From the NCBI GenBank assembly GCA_000733355.1, contig JNVV01000001.1, forward strand, positions 943,218-1,007,217: DNA of 64,000 bases, in the 5' to 3' direction. The DNA comes from Falciphora oryzae (Eukaryota; Ascomycota; Sordariomycetes; Magnaporthales; Magnaporthaceae). Made by a program: the position numbers and the translations under genes. Of this stretch, positions 1-10,283 are shown piece by piece; positions within the stretch are counted from its first letter, which is position 1, and the number at the start of each line of letters is the position of its first letter. The notes below the pieces were generated by a model. That model saw only the letters and a program-made list of their open reading frames with translations, searched no databases and was not told where the DNA came from.

Positions 1-149
1 GCGCGGAAAAAGAAAATTCTCACAGTCCCGATTTTTTGGCCCCTTTTTTCCTCCTAAAGGAGTACCGAGCACCCTCTTCGCCGCTTTCCTTAGTTATCGG
101 CCTATCGTTAGCTTTATGCGGGGGGTCCTCCGTCCCTACCGCATAAGCT

Positions 150-484
150 GCTTCCTAGTCCTTTAGCCTTTGTAAAGGACCCGGCTGCTCGGGATAATCC
201 AAATGGTACTTCTTTAATTTAGCCGGAGCACTTTTAAAGTTGTATGCCGGGTACCAGGTTTCATTTGGCTCCTAACCCCTTTAATCCATTTGGTACTGCA
301 ATTTCCTATAATGCAATTGTAATAACTTTACTCGAAAAACTTCCCACTCGTCCTCGTTTTCGATACGTTCGGGTGCCGGTTTCGGCGGTTCCTAGCCCGG
401 TAGCGGGTTGTTTTTGTACAGCTTTAAGCGATTCGCGTGGAATACTTTCGCTCCTTTTTATCCCTTAGGCACTTCGAGCTCGTA
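150..484 (-). pseudogene. integrase C-terminal tail and chromodomain of element A
   Basis: On the minus strand the stretch near 484-462 reads YELEVPKG, then KGAKVFHANRLKLYKNN, the conserved segment after the integrase core. The WEV start of a chromodomain lies at about 349-326, followed by TWYPAYNF and a YPEQPGP motif near 260-180. Chromodomains of this kind target integration to heterochromatin. Stops interrupt the frame. The basic tail appears to run on towards position 1. Confidence 0.8.
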
Positions 485-559
485 AGAATGGCTTTTTTTA
501 GCGATAATTTTAAAATGTTTTTTCGTTAAAGGGAAATCCAGCTTTTCCGAAGGCCTATC

Positions 560-1600
560 GGTTAGCCCTAATTTACGAAATATATAAACCCTGTTTTTTA
601 TTCCGAAATCGGGTTTACGGCGGTACTTGTTGGCTTGTTTCGTTATACGGTTTTAACTTTATTGCAGCAGCTTTTTTGCTATTTAGTAATACTTTTAGAT
701 TTTTTACGCTAAAGCTTATGCCTTTTGGCGGGAGATTTTTTCGGCTGCTGCCATTTTTTGGAACTTTTTTATCCGGCGCTTTTAATTGAAATGGCATAAG
801 GGTATGCATCCCGTTGTTACTTCGAACGGGGAAAATCCTTTTAAAGCCTTATATGGCAAAAATGCCTATATTTAATCCAAAGCGGGTATGGCGTCGTCCT
901 AATCGTTTTGGAAATGGTTTACGAACATTTTTAATTTTTAGTTCAAATAAGCGTTTATAATTTCTATTTAACCGGTTAATTAGGTATGCCCGGAGCTAAA
1001 AAATCGCTAGTTAATATTAAGGATCGCTAACAATTTTTACGTAAACGACGAAATAAATTGTGGCCTTTTATCCGATCCGATTATCACTAAAAGCTTTTAA
1101 ATTCGCTACGGTTTTTCGTAAAATATTTTTGCCGCGTTTTTTACCGTAACTGTTTATTAATAAAGCATTACCTATAACCTTTTGGAAAATGCGTTTATAA
1201 TAACGAAAGCATTATTATATTCCCTTTTATTAACGGGTATAAATTTGAAATCGATAATTAGGTGCTAACCCGGCTTTTACGGGACCGGAATAAAATGCAA
1301 CAATTTTGGTGTTTTATTTTTTAGCTACTTAAATAAATAACAAAAACAATTATCTACGTATTGGTCCACGTTTGCGGTTATACCAAGCCACCAATAGGCT
1401 TTAGTAATTAGCCTCCTGGTTTTATTACGGCCCGGGTATGCGGTAGTTAGTTAATTATAAATTTCGCGTACTAAATGCGTTACTAATTCGGGATTTTCGG
1501 CTTTAAAGATTATAAACCTTCCGTATTTTAACAAATAGCCGTTTTCCGTTAATATCCATTTTAGCGATTTATTTTATGCCTTTTAACGCTTCGCGGATAA
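560..1600 (-). pseudogene. integrase of element A (degraded)
   Basis: The minus-strand translation shows an HHCC-type zinc module near 1510-1310 (HLVREIYN, then AYPGRNKTRRLITKAYWW). The catalytic DDE core follows: LIIDFK near 1260-1230 carries the first Asp, and IIGSDKRPQF near 1060-1030 the second. Several sense codons are stops, and at least one zinc-ligand His reads as Tyr, in line with C-to-T change at CpA. Confidence 0.85.
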
Positions 1601-1849
1601 AAAAAAAGCTTCTTTATTTATTTTTAACATGCGTTTAGCTAATATTAAAATATTTAACGGGCTTTAGCTATCGGTTAGCGGATGCTCGTTTTTCGGGGGT
1701 TTAAGGTCGCTATCGGTATTTAATTCGAATATGTTTTTAACGCTTTGCGGCCGGAATATGCGCATAATTTTTTCGGCGTTTCGCTTTTCCTTTTATATAG
1801 CTAATTTTTTTTGTTTTTTTCGTTAAAGCATCGGCTGCGGCGTTTTCCA

Positions 1850-2220
1850 AACCCGGGCGGTATGTTATTTCGAAATCGTAATTAGCTAAAGCGTTTGTTT
1901 ACCCGGCTTAACGCATATTTAATAGCTTTTTTTTTAAAAAAGATTTAAAGGCTTTATAATCCGTTACCATTAGGAACTTTTTAAACAAACCCACCAATTT
2001 AGGTCTCCAAATTTTTAAAGCTTTAACCACTGCTAGCATTGTTTTATCGTACGCCCTATAATTAAATTCGGCGCTATCTATCGTTTTAGAAAAGAAAGCC
2101 GTAAAATGCCATTCGCCGTTTTCGTAAAGCTAGCTTAGCATTCCGGCGATAACCTTATCGAAAGCGTTTATTTCCACCCGGGTGTTTTTAGCCGGGTCGA
2201 AATGCCGCAATGTTAGGGAC
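1850..2220 (-). pseudogene. RNase H domain of element A (degraded)
   Basis: The minus strand reads HFDPAKNTRVEINAFDK, then HFTAFFSKTIDSAEFNY and LMVTDYKAFKSF, which are the successive blocks of the Ty3-type RNase H domain found just after reverse transcriptase. The Asp in VTDYKA and the Glu/Asp in VEINAFD match the usual active-site strands (the first Asp of the family's DAS motif reads NAF here). Stop codons follow at the end of the domain. Confidence 0.8.
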
Positions 2221-2229
2221 GATAATAGC

Positions 2230-3200
2230 CGTTTTTTAATTCCTTAAAAGCCGTTTATTAATTTGGTCCCTAAACAAACGGCACGCCTTTTTTGGTTAAA
2301 ATTGTTAAGGGGCGGGCGATCCGGTTATATTTAGGGACGAATTTCTAATAAAAATTGCAAAAGCCAAAAAACGATTGTATCCCTTTCACGGTATTTAGGC
2401 TTTTCCAATTTCCAACGGTACCGACTTTTTCGGAATCCGTTTATATACTTTCGGTGCCGATAATAAAGCCTAAAAATTTAGTTTTAGTTACGTAAAATTC
2501 GCATTTTTTAAAGTTAGTTTGCAAACCTACTTTTTAAAATCGCTTAAGCATTTGGCGGACGTAAATTTTATGCTTTTCGAAATTATCGGATTAAATTAAA
2601 ATATCGTCGATATAAGCCGAATAAAAGTTATTTAGGTATTCCATAAAAATCGAATTAATAAAGCGTTAGAAAGTTACGGGGCCGTTAGTAAGCCTAAAAA
2701 AAAAAACTTTATAGCGGAAAATTCTATACCTAATTCGGAAAGTAGTTAAATTTTTAATGCTTGCAGCTATCCGGATTCGGTGGAAGGTTTAGCGTATATC
2801 GATTTTCGTAAATACTTTTGTTTTAGCAATACGGGCTATCGTTTTTTTTAATTAATAGCAGGGGGTAAACGTTTTTTTTAATTAATGCGTTTAATTTCCG
2901 GTAATTTACATAAAAACGGAATCCGCTCCCAGCTCTTTTAGCGAATAGGATAGGTGCTGCTTAAAAGGTAGTGCTGGTTTTTAAAAAGCCTTTATAAAGG
3001 TTTTTTTTTAAAATATTACTTATAAGCTTCCATTTTTTCCGACGTTATTTTATATAAAAAGCTATACTTTAACGTATTAGGATTTCCTTTAAACTCGATC
3101 TAATGGTCCATTTTTAAACGTTTAAACGGCAGCTTATTAAAATCCGCTTTGCTAAAGTTTTAAAGCAGGTCGTAATATTCGGGTGGGATTTAATCCCATG
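2230..3200 (-). pseudogene. reverse transcriptase domain of element A (degraded)
   Basis: The catalytic YIDD box is intact at 2614-2600 on the minus strand, followed by FLGFIIGTES and the FFGFCNFY block near 2360-2340. Upstream, FRFYVNYRKLNALIKKNVYPL marks the fingers region around 2930-2850, where the family usually has D in place of the N. At least ten stops interrupt the reading frame. The order and spacing match Ty3/gypsy pol. Confidence 0.88.
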
Positions 3201-4015
3201 CCTTTTACCAAAGCTCCTTTTCGTTATAAAGCAATTGGTCCTCCAAACTTTCCTTTTTATTTTAAATAAAACGGTCGATTTCGTAAAGGTTAGTAACGAA
3301 AACTTCGCTATTAAAATCGGTAGCTACTTTATAAAAACCTACGGCTTTTAAGCAGGTGATATTAACCCGGTGCTTATATTAACTAATTAAATCCCTCCGT
3401 ATCGTATACGGGCTTTATACGTTTCGAAATAGTAACGGCGCTTTTTTAAGCTTTTTTTCGAAAGCTTCGGGGGCTAAGCGTATTTATTAAAATATTCCGG
3501 CCAATTCCCGTTCTATTTTATCAACTCCTTCGTTCCATTTTACAAAGCGGGGCCGCGGTTAAAATAGGAAACGTAGCGCCATTGTTAACGGGGGAGCCTT
3601 TTACACTATAAAAGCTTTGCGATCCCGGTCCTTTTCGGTTTACCTTTTTAATTATCGGATGCGGGTGCGTATTTTTTGGATATAATTATATTAACCGTCC
3701 CTTTTTCGCCTATTTTCGGCCTTTATACGGCGGTTACGCTTTTACACCTCTTTATTTTAAGTTAGGTTGGTAAAAAAAAGGAATAGTAGCGTTTATTTGG
3801 ATATTGTAAGCGGCTAGCATTTTTAATTAATCCTTTAAAAATAACAAAATCCCGTTGCGATAATCCAACATCAAATCGTACTCCGTAAAAAACTTCCTGC
3901 CTACGATAACCTTCTACTTTATATTAAATACCATTATAAGTTGGTTTTTAAACGTGCGGCCTTATAAACGTAAATAAACTATTATTACCGCTTCCATTAA
4001 TTGCATCCCTTTTCT
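3200..4015 (-). pseudogene. probable protease-region remnant of element A
   Basis: This AT-rich stretch lies upstream of the reverse transcriptase on the minus strand, where the protease and linker are expected. I could not find an unambiguous D[ST]G protease active site through the RIP damage. The assignment therefore rests on position only. Confidence 0.4.
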
Positions 4016-4263
4016 TTAATATCCTCCAATTAATTTCGGGGTAAAATTGGTAGTTATTTTCGCGTTTAAATACTTTTTTATTTTTTTAGCTAATAGGAAG
4101 TTAATAAAAATATATCCATTCGCTTTTATATCAAATAACGCTGGGGCATTAAAAACAAGTTTATAAAATGTTATTAAACATTTTAATATAAGGGAGGGTT
4201 TTTTTTTTAAATATTTAAATAAAAAATCCAAAGGCTTTTTTAATATATTTGTTGGAAGGATAA

Positions 4264-4590
4264 TTAACGGTCGCACGAAGGGAAAAGGGCATTGCACGGG
4301 AATCCCCAATAGCCAAGGACTTCGAGGCAGAAAGGCCCCGCCTCTCTGACACGGAGGGTCCGGCAATGGGGATCACCGGTCATGCACGGAGGCGGTGCAA
4401 GTCGCAAGTCAGGCCCGACACCGGGACTGGCCTTGGACAACCGCACCCCGCGGCCTCCGTGATTGGGATATATGTATCTAGAGGGCTCGCACGAGGAGCC
4501 CTTCCGTTGTTTCTAGAAGACAGACGACTTTCGATACACAGAATATACCAAAGCCTTCTCACCCCAACTGGTTGATATCGATATCAGCGT
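4264..4590. other. GC-normal island inside the RIP-degraded element
   Basis: About 330 bases of ordinary base composition, with CpA and TpG common, sit abruptly between AT-rich gag and pol sequence. A perfect 14-base palindrome, TGATATCGATATCA, lies at 4573-4586 near its right edge. No ORF of note and no recognisable LTR ends or target duplication were found. It could be a later small insertion, a captured genomic fragment, or a stretch that escaped RIP. Confidence 0.55.
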
Positions 4591-4599
4591 GCCACGAAC

Positions 4600-6431
4600 A
4601 ATATTTAATGTTGCCAAATTTATCCTTAGGAAAAAATTTAATTGCTTCAAAGCTAAGCGTTTTCCGAATCGTTTTTTTCGAAAGCTTTGCGAACGGATTA
4701 TTGCTATTAAAGGCGCTTTACGATCGCGGCGATACGGGCTTCGCGTTTAATATTGCTAAGCTTTTTAAAGCAATCGCGTAAAATGTAACCGATTTCGTTA
4801 CAAATAAAATAACGGCTTTTGGCAACCCTTTTGCGCATTTCGTCAGGGGTAAAGCGTATCGGGGCGGTAGCCGTTAATATCGGTTAAAGGTTTCCGGGCT
4901 AAAAACGGGCGGGGTTGCTGCGTTTATTAGTGCTTTCTGGAACCTGCTTAAGTTTATTAGCGCGATTTTGCTAGTTTTTTTTCCATTGCTACGCGACCTC
5001 CTATACGGTCCTAGCGAATTTTTTAAAGCCGATAGTAAAATTTAAATAAGCTATAATCATTTAGGTTTTTATGCCCGGAAGCAAACGTTCGTTAAATTCC
5101 CTTTTTTAATTTCCTTTAGCCATACGGCATTCGCCGGCCAAACGAACGAAATCTTTTTTAAATTTATTAAAATCCTCGTTTAGCTTTATAGCGAGCTTTT
5201 TCCATTCCGCGTAAACGCGCTTTTTAATATCGGGGTTAAAATGCTTTTGCTAAAAATGTCGCATTAGCTTTTAATATTTGGTAATTTAATCCGGGTGGTC
5301 GTTTCGCAAATATAATTGCAGCATTTTAGCAGCGGCCTTTGCAAAGCGAAATTTAACGTAATAAAATTTTTCCTTATTTAACGCGTATACGTAGCTGTTA
5401 ACAGTTATTTTATTTTTAATACGCTAATACCAAATTTCAAATTCCATATTGTTTTTAAACGGGTCGGTATGGAATATAAAGGGGTTTTTTTATACGGGGT
5501 TTGGTTTTTAAAAGTGCCTTAGTTGCTTAAATATATCCCGATCCTTCCGTATCCGAAATGCCCTAACGCTAACCGCATTAGCGGCCGGCTTCCGCCTTTT
5601 CCTTTTCCAGCTTTTTTATTTTGCGGCTTAAATCGGCAATTAGCTCCTATAAGCTGCTAATAGTTTAAGCGTCTTTGTTTATTTACTAAATTATGCTATC
5701 GATTAAAGGGTTAGGAAATATCGCGTTTTCGGAATCCGTTCCTAGCTTTTATATCCACTACCAAAAGGATTAGATGTTTTTATCCATTCTTTTAGCTTTT
5801 TCGTACAACTGGACGAATTGGGACTAAGTAGCTCCCAATAGCAATTTTCGGAACTTTAGCTCGTCGTAAGCAATTTACAGGTGTTTTTTTTAAAAAAGTT
5901 AATAAAGTTTTCGAAATCGAAAATGCCGCTAAAATTAAGCTAAATAGCTACTCCGGCGGGCGTTATTATCGTAAAAGCGAAAAAAAGTAGCTTTTTACCT
6001 CCTTCCGTAAAATGCAAAGCTATCGCCTCTACCTACTTTCGGATTTCCTAATCGTGTATTTCGAAAGTAACCTTATAGCGCGTACCTTCTATTCCATTTT
6101 AAATATACTGCTTGTTCCTAAACCAAATAAGGTTATTTTAGTTATTTTAATCGTTTTATTCGGAATCGGTTCCGTTTTTACGGAGGAAAGTGGCTTTCGT
6201 AATGTTATCGCTAATAAAGCTTTAGCGACGCTCGTCGCCTATAGCTACCGATTAACGGCGCGACGGGCTTAGCGATAACGCAAACGACTATTGCACAGTT
6301 CCCTTATCGAAACGGACGGCCTTACGTACCGTCTTTTAGTTAGCCTGTCGCTTTTCCTTCGAAAGCGCCATCATAACCTTCTCGTGCTTCCTCTTCTTGC
6401 TTCGGTTTTTAGCCTGCCGGCTTTTCGGCAT
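4600..6431 (-). pseudogene. gag of element A (degraded)
   Basis: The minus-strand frame opens with an ATG at 6431 and a basic N-terminus (MPKSRQAKNRSKKRKHEK), about 97 bases inside the LTR end, as expected for gag after a short leader. A nucleocapsid zinc knuckle lies at 4812-4770. Its C-x2-C-x4-H-x4-C ligands read Y, C, Y, C, and both losses fit RIP (TGY to TAY, CAY to TAY). Many stops lie between these landmarks. Confidence 0.75.
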
Positions 6432-6528
6432 GCGTCTTTCAGGTTTTCGCGCGTGCGCGTTTAATATCGGTCCTTGGATCAATCGGGGATATTAAACCTT
6501 TCCAAGCATAAAAAGTTAAACTCTAGAT

Positions 6529-6759
6529 TGTCACGGCACCAACGAAGGCGAAAAGGCCTAGCTGCAACAAACCTTCAGGTTGATTTAGCTATTTAAAGTT
6601 AAGGAACAAAAAAGGAAGAGTTTGTGCGTTGCACCTGTTCGAATCGATTGCCTTAGGGCAATCGAGCCGAGCTCCACTTGTCGCACGGATCTGCCAGGCG
6701 CCCGTGCGACAGGTGGCCGAGCCTGGCACCGAGCCCTACCAAGGCTACGTGCCATAACA
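6529..6759 (-). repeat. LTR of element A (5' LTR in the element's orientation)
   Basis: The 231-bp segment begins (minus strand) TGTTATGGCAC at 6759 and ends GTGCCGTGACA at 6529. These ends are 11-base inverted repeats that differ at only two positions, both T versus C. TG...CA termini, size and position just upstream of gag identify an LTR. Much of it has normal base composition, so RIP damage is lighter here than in the coding part. Confidence 0.8.
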
Positions 6760-6764
6760 TCGCC

Positions 6765-7353
6765 CCGCTAAAAAATTTAATGCTAAAATGCTCGGGCCTT
6801 TTCGGATTTTTAAGGTTATTTCTCCTACGGCGGTACGATTAGCCCTATTTAAAACCTGGAAAATTTATAACGTTTTCCACGTATCTTTTATCGAACCCTA
6901 CCGCTTTAGCATTTAAGTACGACCTAACTCTAACCAGGTATTACGGGAAGCCTTTTCGGTTATAAGAGATTTCGTTATAAAAAAGGTTATAGATTTTATA
7001 GATATAAACGGGAAGGTTCGTTACTTTGTCCGATAGGAAAATTACCTACGAAAAAAAGGATTAGACGTAAGAACTTTGGGAGCATTTCGATACCGACGGA
7101 TTTAAGCAACACGTTGTTGCCTTTTATCGGCTTAACCCCGATAAACTTAGGGACCCCCGCGTACTACAAGATATAAGTACGGCCGTATCCTTTAAGCGGG
7201 CTTTAAAAGGTTTCGAAACGCGTTTTAGGAAAAAGAGGATAGTGTTATATGAAAGAACTTGTGGACTTACCTAATCGGCCCTACAAAAGGTCCGGGAACC
7301 GGTATAGGTGCCCAACGGCCCCGAGGCCCAAAGGCCGAAGGCTGGAGGGGCAG
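6765..7353 (+). mobile_element. 3' fragment of a second chromovirus (element B), plus strand
   Basis: The plus-strand translation gives LGPFRIFKVISPTAVRL, then KTWKIYNVFHVSFIEPYR, which is the segment after the integrase core. A chromodomain-like part follows (GKVRYFVR-stop-ENYL, then a frame change and GFKQHVVAFYRLNPDKLRDP). The frame contains stops and a frameshift. A polypurine tract, GGAGGGGCAG, at 7344-7353 directly precedes the LTR start. The fragment abuts the LTR of element A, so A probably inserted into B. Confidence 0.75.
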
Positions 7354-7562
7354 TGTGAATTATGTACTTAATACTTCGCACGGATTATAAAGTGGTTTAT
7401 ATAAACCCTGCCATTTTCTATGTCCTTTATGAAAGATTCCTTTTTCCTCAAGCATCTTTTGAGCCCATAGAAAGATTATCTGCAATATAGAGATCCTTTT
7501 CCAAGCCGTCTTTGACCCTTTGTTACACCTAGGGCTGATTATAAGTTTAGCAGAGTGTTACA
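7354..7562 (+). repeat. 3' LTR of element B (right boundary uncertain)
   Basis: A TGTGAATTATG start follows the polypurine tract immediately. A TATA-like TTTATATAAACC at 7397-7408 is where an LTR promoter would lie. Two candidate ends exist, both TGTTACA: at 7527 (174 bp) and at 7562 (209 bp). No target duplication could be identified. Confidence 0.55.
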
Positions 7563-7893
7563 TTTATCCTTTTCCTTTTTATTTCCATGTTTTAAACGGC
7601 CCTTTTAACCAGGAAACAGGGTTCTCGCAACCCGCTTTTTTTTTGCGGTCAACTATTCGAACTGTGCTTGGTACGCCACGATATAGGGATACGATTGTGG
7701 CTGGTGCCCCTCTGTTGCCAAGATGGTCTCCACCAAGGGGCTTTTTAAGCTTATGACATAACAGAGCTGTGGTTTCTAATTGTGCATCGCATCGGCATTT
7801 GCGGACTCAGTCGACTCTCACGAGCTTTGCGCCTCAATTCCAAGAATTGACCCGCCTGCCACGGCGCGAACGTCACACATCGCATGAGGCGCA
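7563..7893. other. transposon-to-gene boundary and GUP1 upstream region
   Basis: Base composition shifts from AT-rich to normal across roughly 7600-7700. The DNA here must hold the GUP1 promoter and 5' leader. I see no clear TATA box or further repeat ends. Confidence 0.5.
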
Positions 7894-10075
7894 ATGGGGT
7901 CTCTTTCCTTCCTTTCGAGCGTCTATCGGCTGGAGAATCTCGACACGCGCCTCGTCACATCGTCAACCATCCCCTACAAGGCGCACGCCGACGGAACTGC
8001 ACCGCGAAAGGGACGGGATGGTGCCGAGGCCCGGGTCCAGCCGTCGAGATGGAACACACTCGAGTTCTACGGCTACTACCTGTTCCTCTTTTTCCTGATC
8101 CCGTATATGTTCTGGGTCGCGTATGATGTTTCGAGGCGTATGTGAAGCCCTCTCTCTTCCCCTTCTACGGCTCTTGTGAGGAACACCCGGACTGACCAAG
8201 CACGGCTGCAGCTTCTGATCCAAGGTATTCCAAATACGAGCATCTCCTCGTCCCCGGCTGGATCCCCGGGCGGATGGTGGTGAGCGCCATCCAAGACCGC
8301 CCCTCTCTCCGTGGCCTCGAACAGGACTCACCAAGCTCGCAGGATGCCTCGGACCCCCAATACCACACGTTTAGGACCAATCTACCGGCCATGACGGCAC
8401 TATTGGTTCTGCATCCGCTCTCTCGGCGCGCATGGAACGCCATTTCCCCCCTGCCTACAAACACAAGGTCACCGGCGGAGATGGCAGACGAGAGATTGAG
8501 ACAGCGAGTGTCTTTCGACTTTGCGTTTGCCCTCGTGTTCCTCGTAATACTTCACGGGTTCTCCGCCGCAAAAGTCCTCTTGATTCTGTACGCGAACTAT
8601 AGCATCGCCATGCGCACGCCCAAGCACCTCCTCCCGGCGGCTACGTGGAGTTTCAACATAGGCACCCTCTTCGCCAACGAGCTCTGTCAGGGCTACAAGT
8701 TCAAAAGCATGGCGCTCCTTGTGGCCGGGACCTCTACCGCCACGGAGAATGGTTCCGGTCCGCTGCTAGTTAGCGCTGGAGAGTGGCTCGACAGCTGGGG
8801 CGGCATCATGTCTCGCTGGGAGATCTTGTTCAACATCACAGTGCTGCGTCTGATCAGTTTCAACCTGGACTACTACTGGAGCCTGGATAGGAGTCTGAGT
8901 CCAGTCGAGGTTAGGAGGACCCATCGTCTCGTAGCCCGCTACTGCACCGAGGGCATGTGCTTGGCTCCTAAAGCTAACGCTCCAAAGAAGAAACAGCTCG
9001 ATTTTGCCAACCTGTCGGAGAGGGAGCGCGTATCCACACCCTCACAGGCGGCCGACTTTTCGTTCCGAAACTACCTCGCGTATGCCGTCTATGCGCCATT
9101 GTATCTTGCTGGACCTATCCTCACGTTCAACGACTACATATCTCAGCAGCGGTATCGTGTCGCCGGCGTCGAGACCTCGCGCACGGTTCGCTACGGTATA
9201 CGGTTCCTGTTGGCGCTTCTGGCCATGGAAGTGGTGCTCCACTTTGACTATGTTGGCGCCATCAGTCAGGCGAGCCCCGTCTGGGCCGGCTACACGGTAG
9301 CACAGCTAAGTCTGCTATCGTACTTCAACCTGCACCTGATTTGGTTGAAGCTGCTCCTTGCTTGGCGCTTCTTCCGGCTCTGGGCACTGCTCGACGGCGT
9401 TGATCCGCCCGAGAACATAGTTCGCTGTGTGAGCAATAACTATAGCACCTTGTCCTTCTGGCGCGCTTGGCATCGTTCGTACAACCGTTGGCTGGTCCGC
9501 TATATGTTTGTGCCCCTGGGGGGCGCCGACTTCCGCTCGAGGAAAGGGGCCGCGCGGTCCATACTCAACTACGTCGTTATCTTCACGTTTGTGGCCCTGT
9601 GGCACGACATCCAGCTCCGACTCCTGATCTGGGGCTGGCTGATCGTCCTCTTCTTTATCCCCGAGGTGATTGCGGGCTATCTGTTTCCCCGTCGGAAGTG
9701 GGAGAACCACGCAACTGCGTATCGCATGCTGTGCTGCAGTGGTGCAGTTCTCAACGTCCTTATGATGATTTCGGCGAATCTGGTCGGGTTCGCGGTCGGC
9801 CTTGATGGTCTACAGACCATACTCTACGGCATTTTCCACGACTTTTCCGGCAAGTTGCTTACACCTATCCCTCGGTTCTCCTGCCGTCGTGCGCGCCAAC
9901 CTCGGGTTTAGTGGTTGTCATCCAATACTAACTTGCCCATCACTGTCTGACACCGGCTTCGTCTGTAGGTCTGCTATTCCTCGCCGGCGCATGCCTCTCT
10001 TTCTTTGTTGGCATCCAGGTGATGTTCGAAGTCAGGGAGTCAGAGCTGAGGCGAGGCATCTCCCTGAGATGCTGA
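7894..10075 (+). CDS. GUP1: GUP1-type MBOAT O-acyltransferase, 641 aa
   Basis: A multi-spanning ER membrane acyltransferase of the MBOAT family. Yeast Gup1 remodels the lipid of GPI anchors and affects glycerol uptake and wall integrity. Exons are 7894-8137, 8212-8279, 8343-9849 and 9969-10075. Visible blocks are the N-terminal TM segment (YGYYLFLFFLIPYMFW), the conserved VPGWIPGRMV, the SFWRAWHRSYNRW motif, and the catalytic His in VALWHDIQLRLLIWG. The C-terminus ends in a last TM and RRGISLRC. Intron 1 (GTATGT, branch CTGAC) and intron 2 (GTGAGC) are canonical. Intron 3 (9850-9968) must use a GC donor (GCAAGT...TAG) to join FHDFSG to LLFLAG. ATG 7894 gives the usual N-terminus. The length is normal for the family. 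Confidence 0.95.
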
Positions 10076-10283
10076 GAGCCAGGGCGTCGTTACTGTAGTG
10101 GTAATTACAGATACTAAGATATGGTATAGGATTCGGAAACTGATCGTGTTGGCAAAGTTTCGATAGTAGAAGTCGTCAATGGAACCTGACCTCAGGAAAG
10201 AGCAACAAGGAGGGAAAAAAAATAATCTTGGCATCTTGAAGGCGGATATATACGGATCGATGTCACATTGACACCACCCGGCG

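Larger units (their letters stand above)
1..6759 (-). mobile_element. Ty3/gypsy chromovirus remnant (element A), RIP-degraded, truncated by window edge
   Basis: Read on the minus strand, this block keeps the order LTR, gag, protease, reverse transcriptase, RNase H, integrase, chromodomain, which is the order of a fungal Ty3/gypsy chromovirus. Its right end is an LTR (6529-6759) and its left end lies outside the window. Every domain is interrupted by TAA/TAG stops. The DNA is AT-rich, with TpA common and CpA/TpG scarce while CpG persists, the expected mark of RIP (C to T at CpA). No intact frame remains, so the copy is dead. A GC-normal island at 4264-4590 interrupts it between gag and pol. 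Confidence 0.9.

Noticed and set aside
6640..6720. Possible tRNA from a GTTCGAATC B-box-like string in the LTR
   Set aside because: No matching A box, acceptor stem or cloverleaf can be drawn at tRNA spacing; the segment lies inside the LTR.
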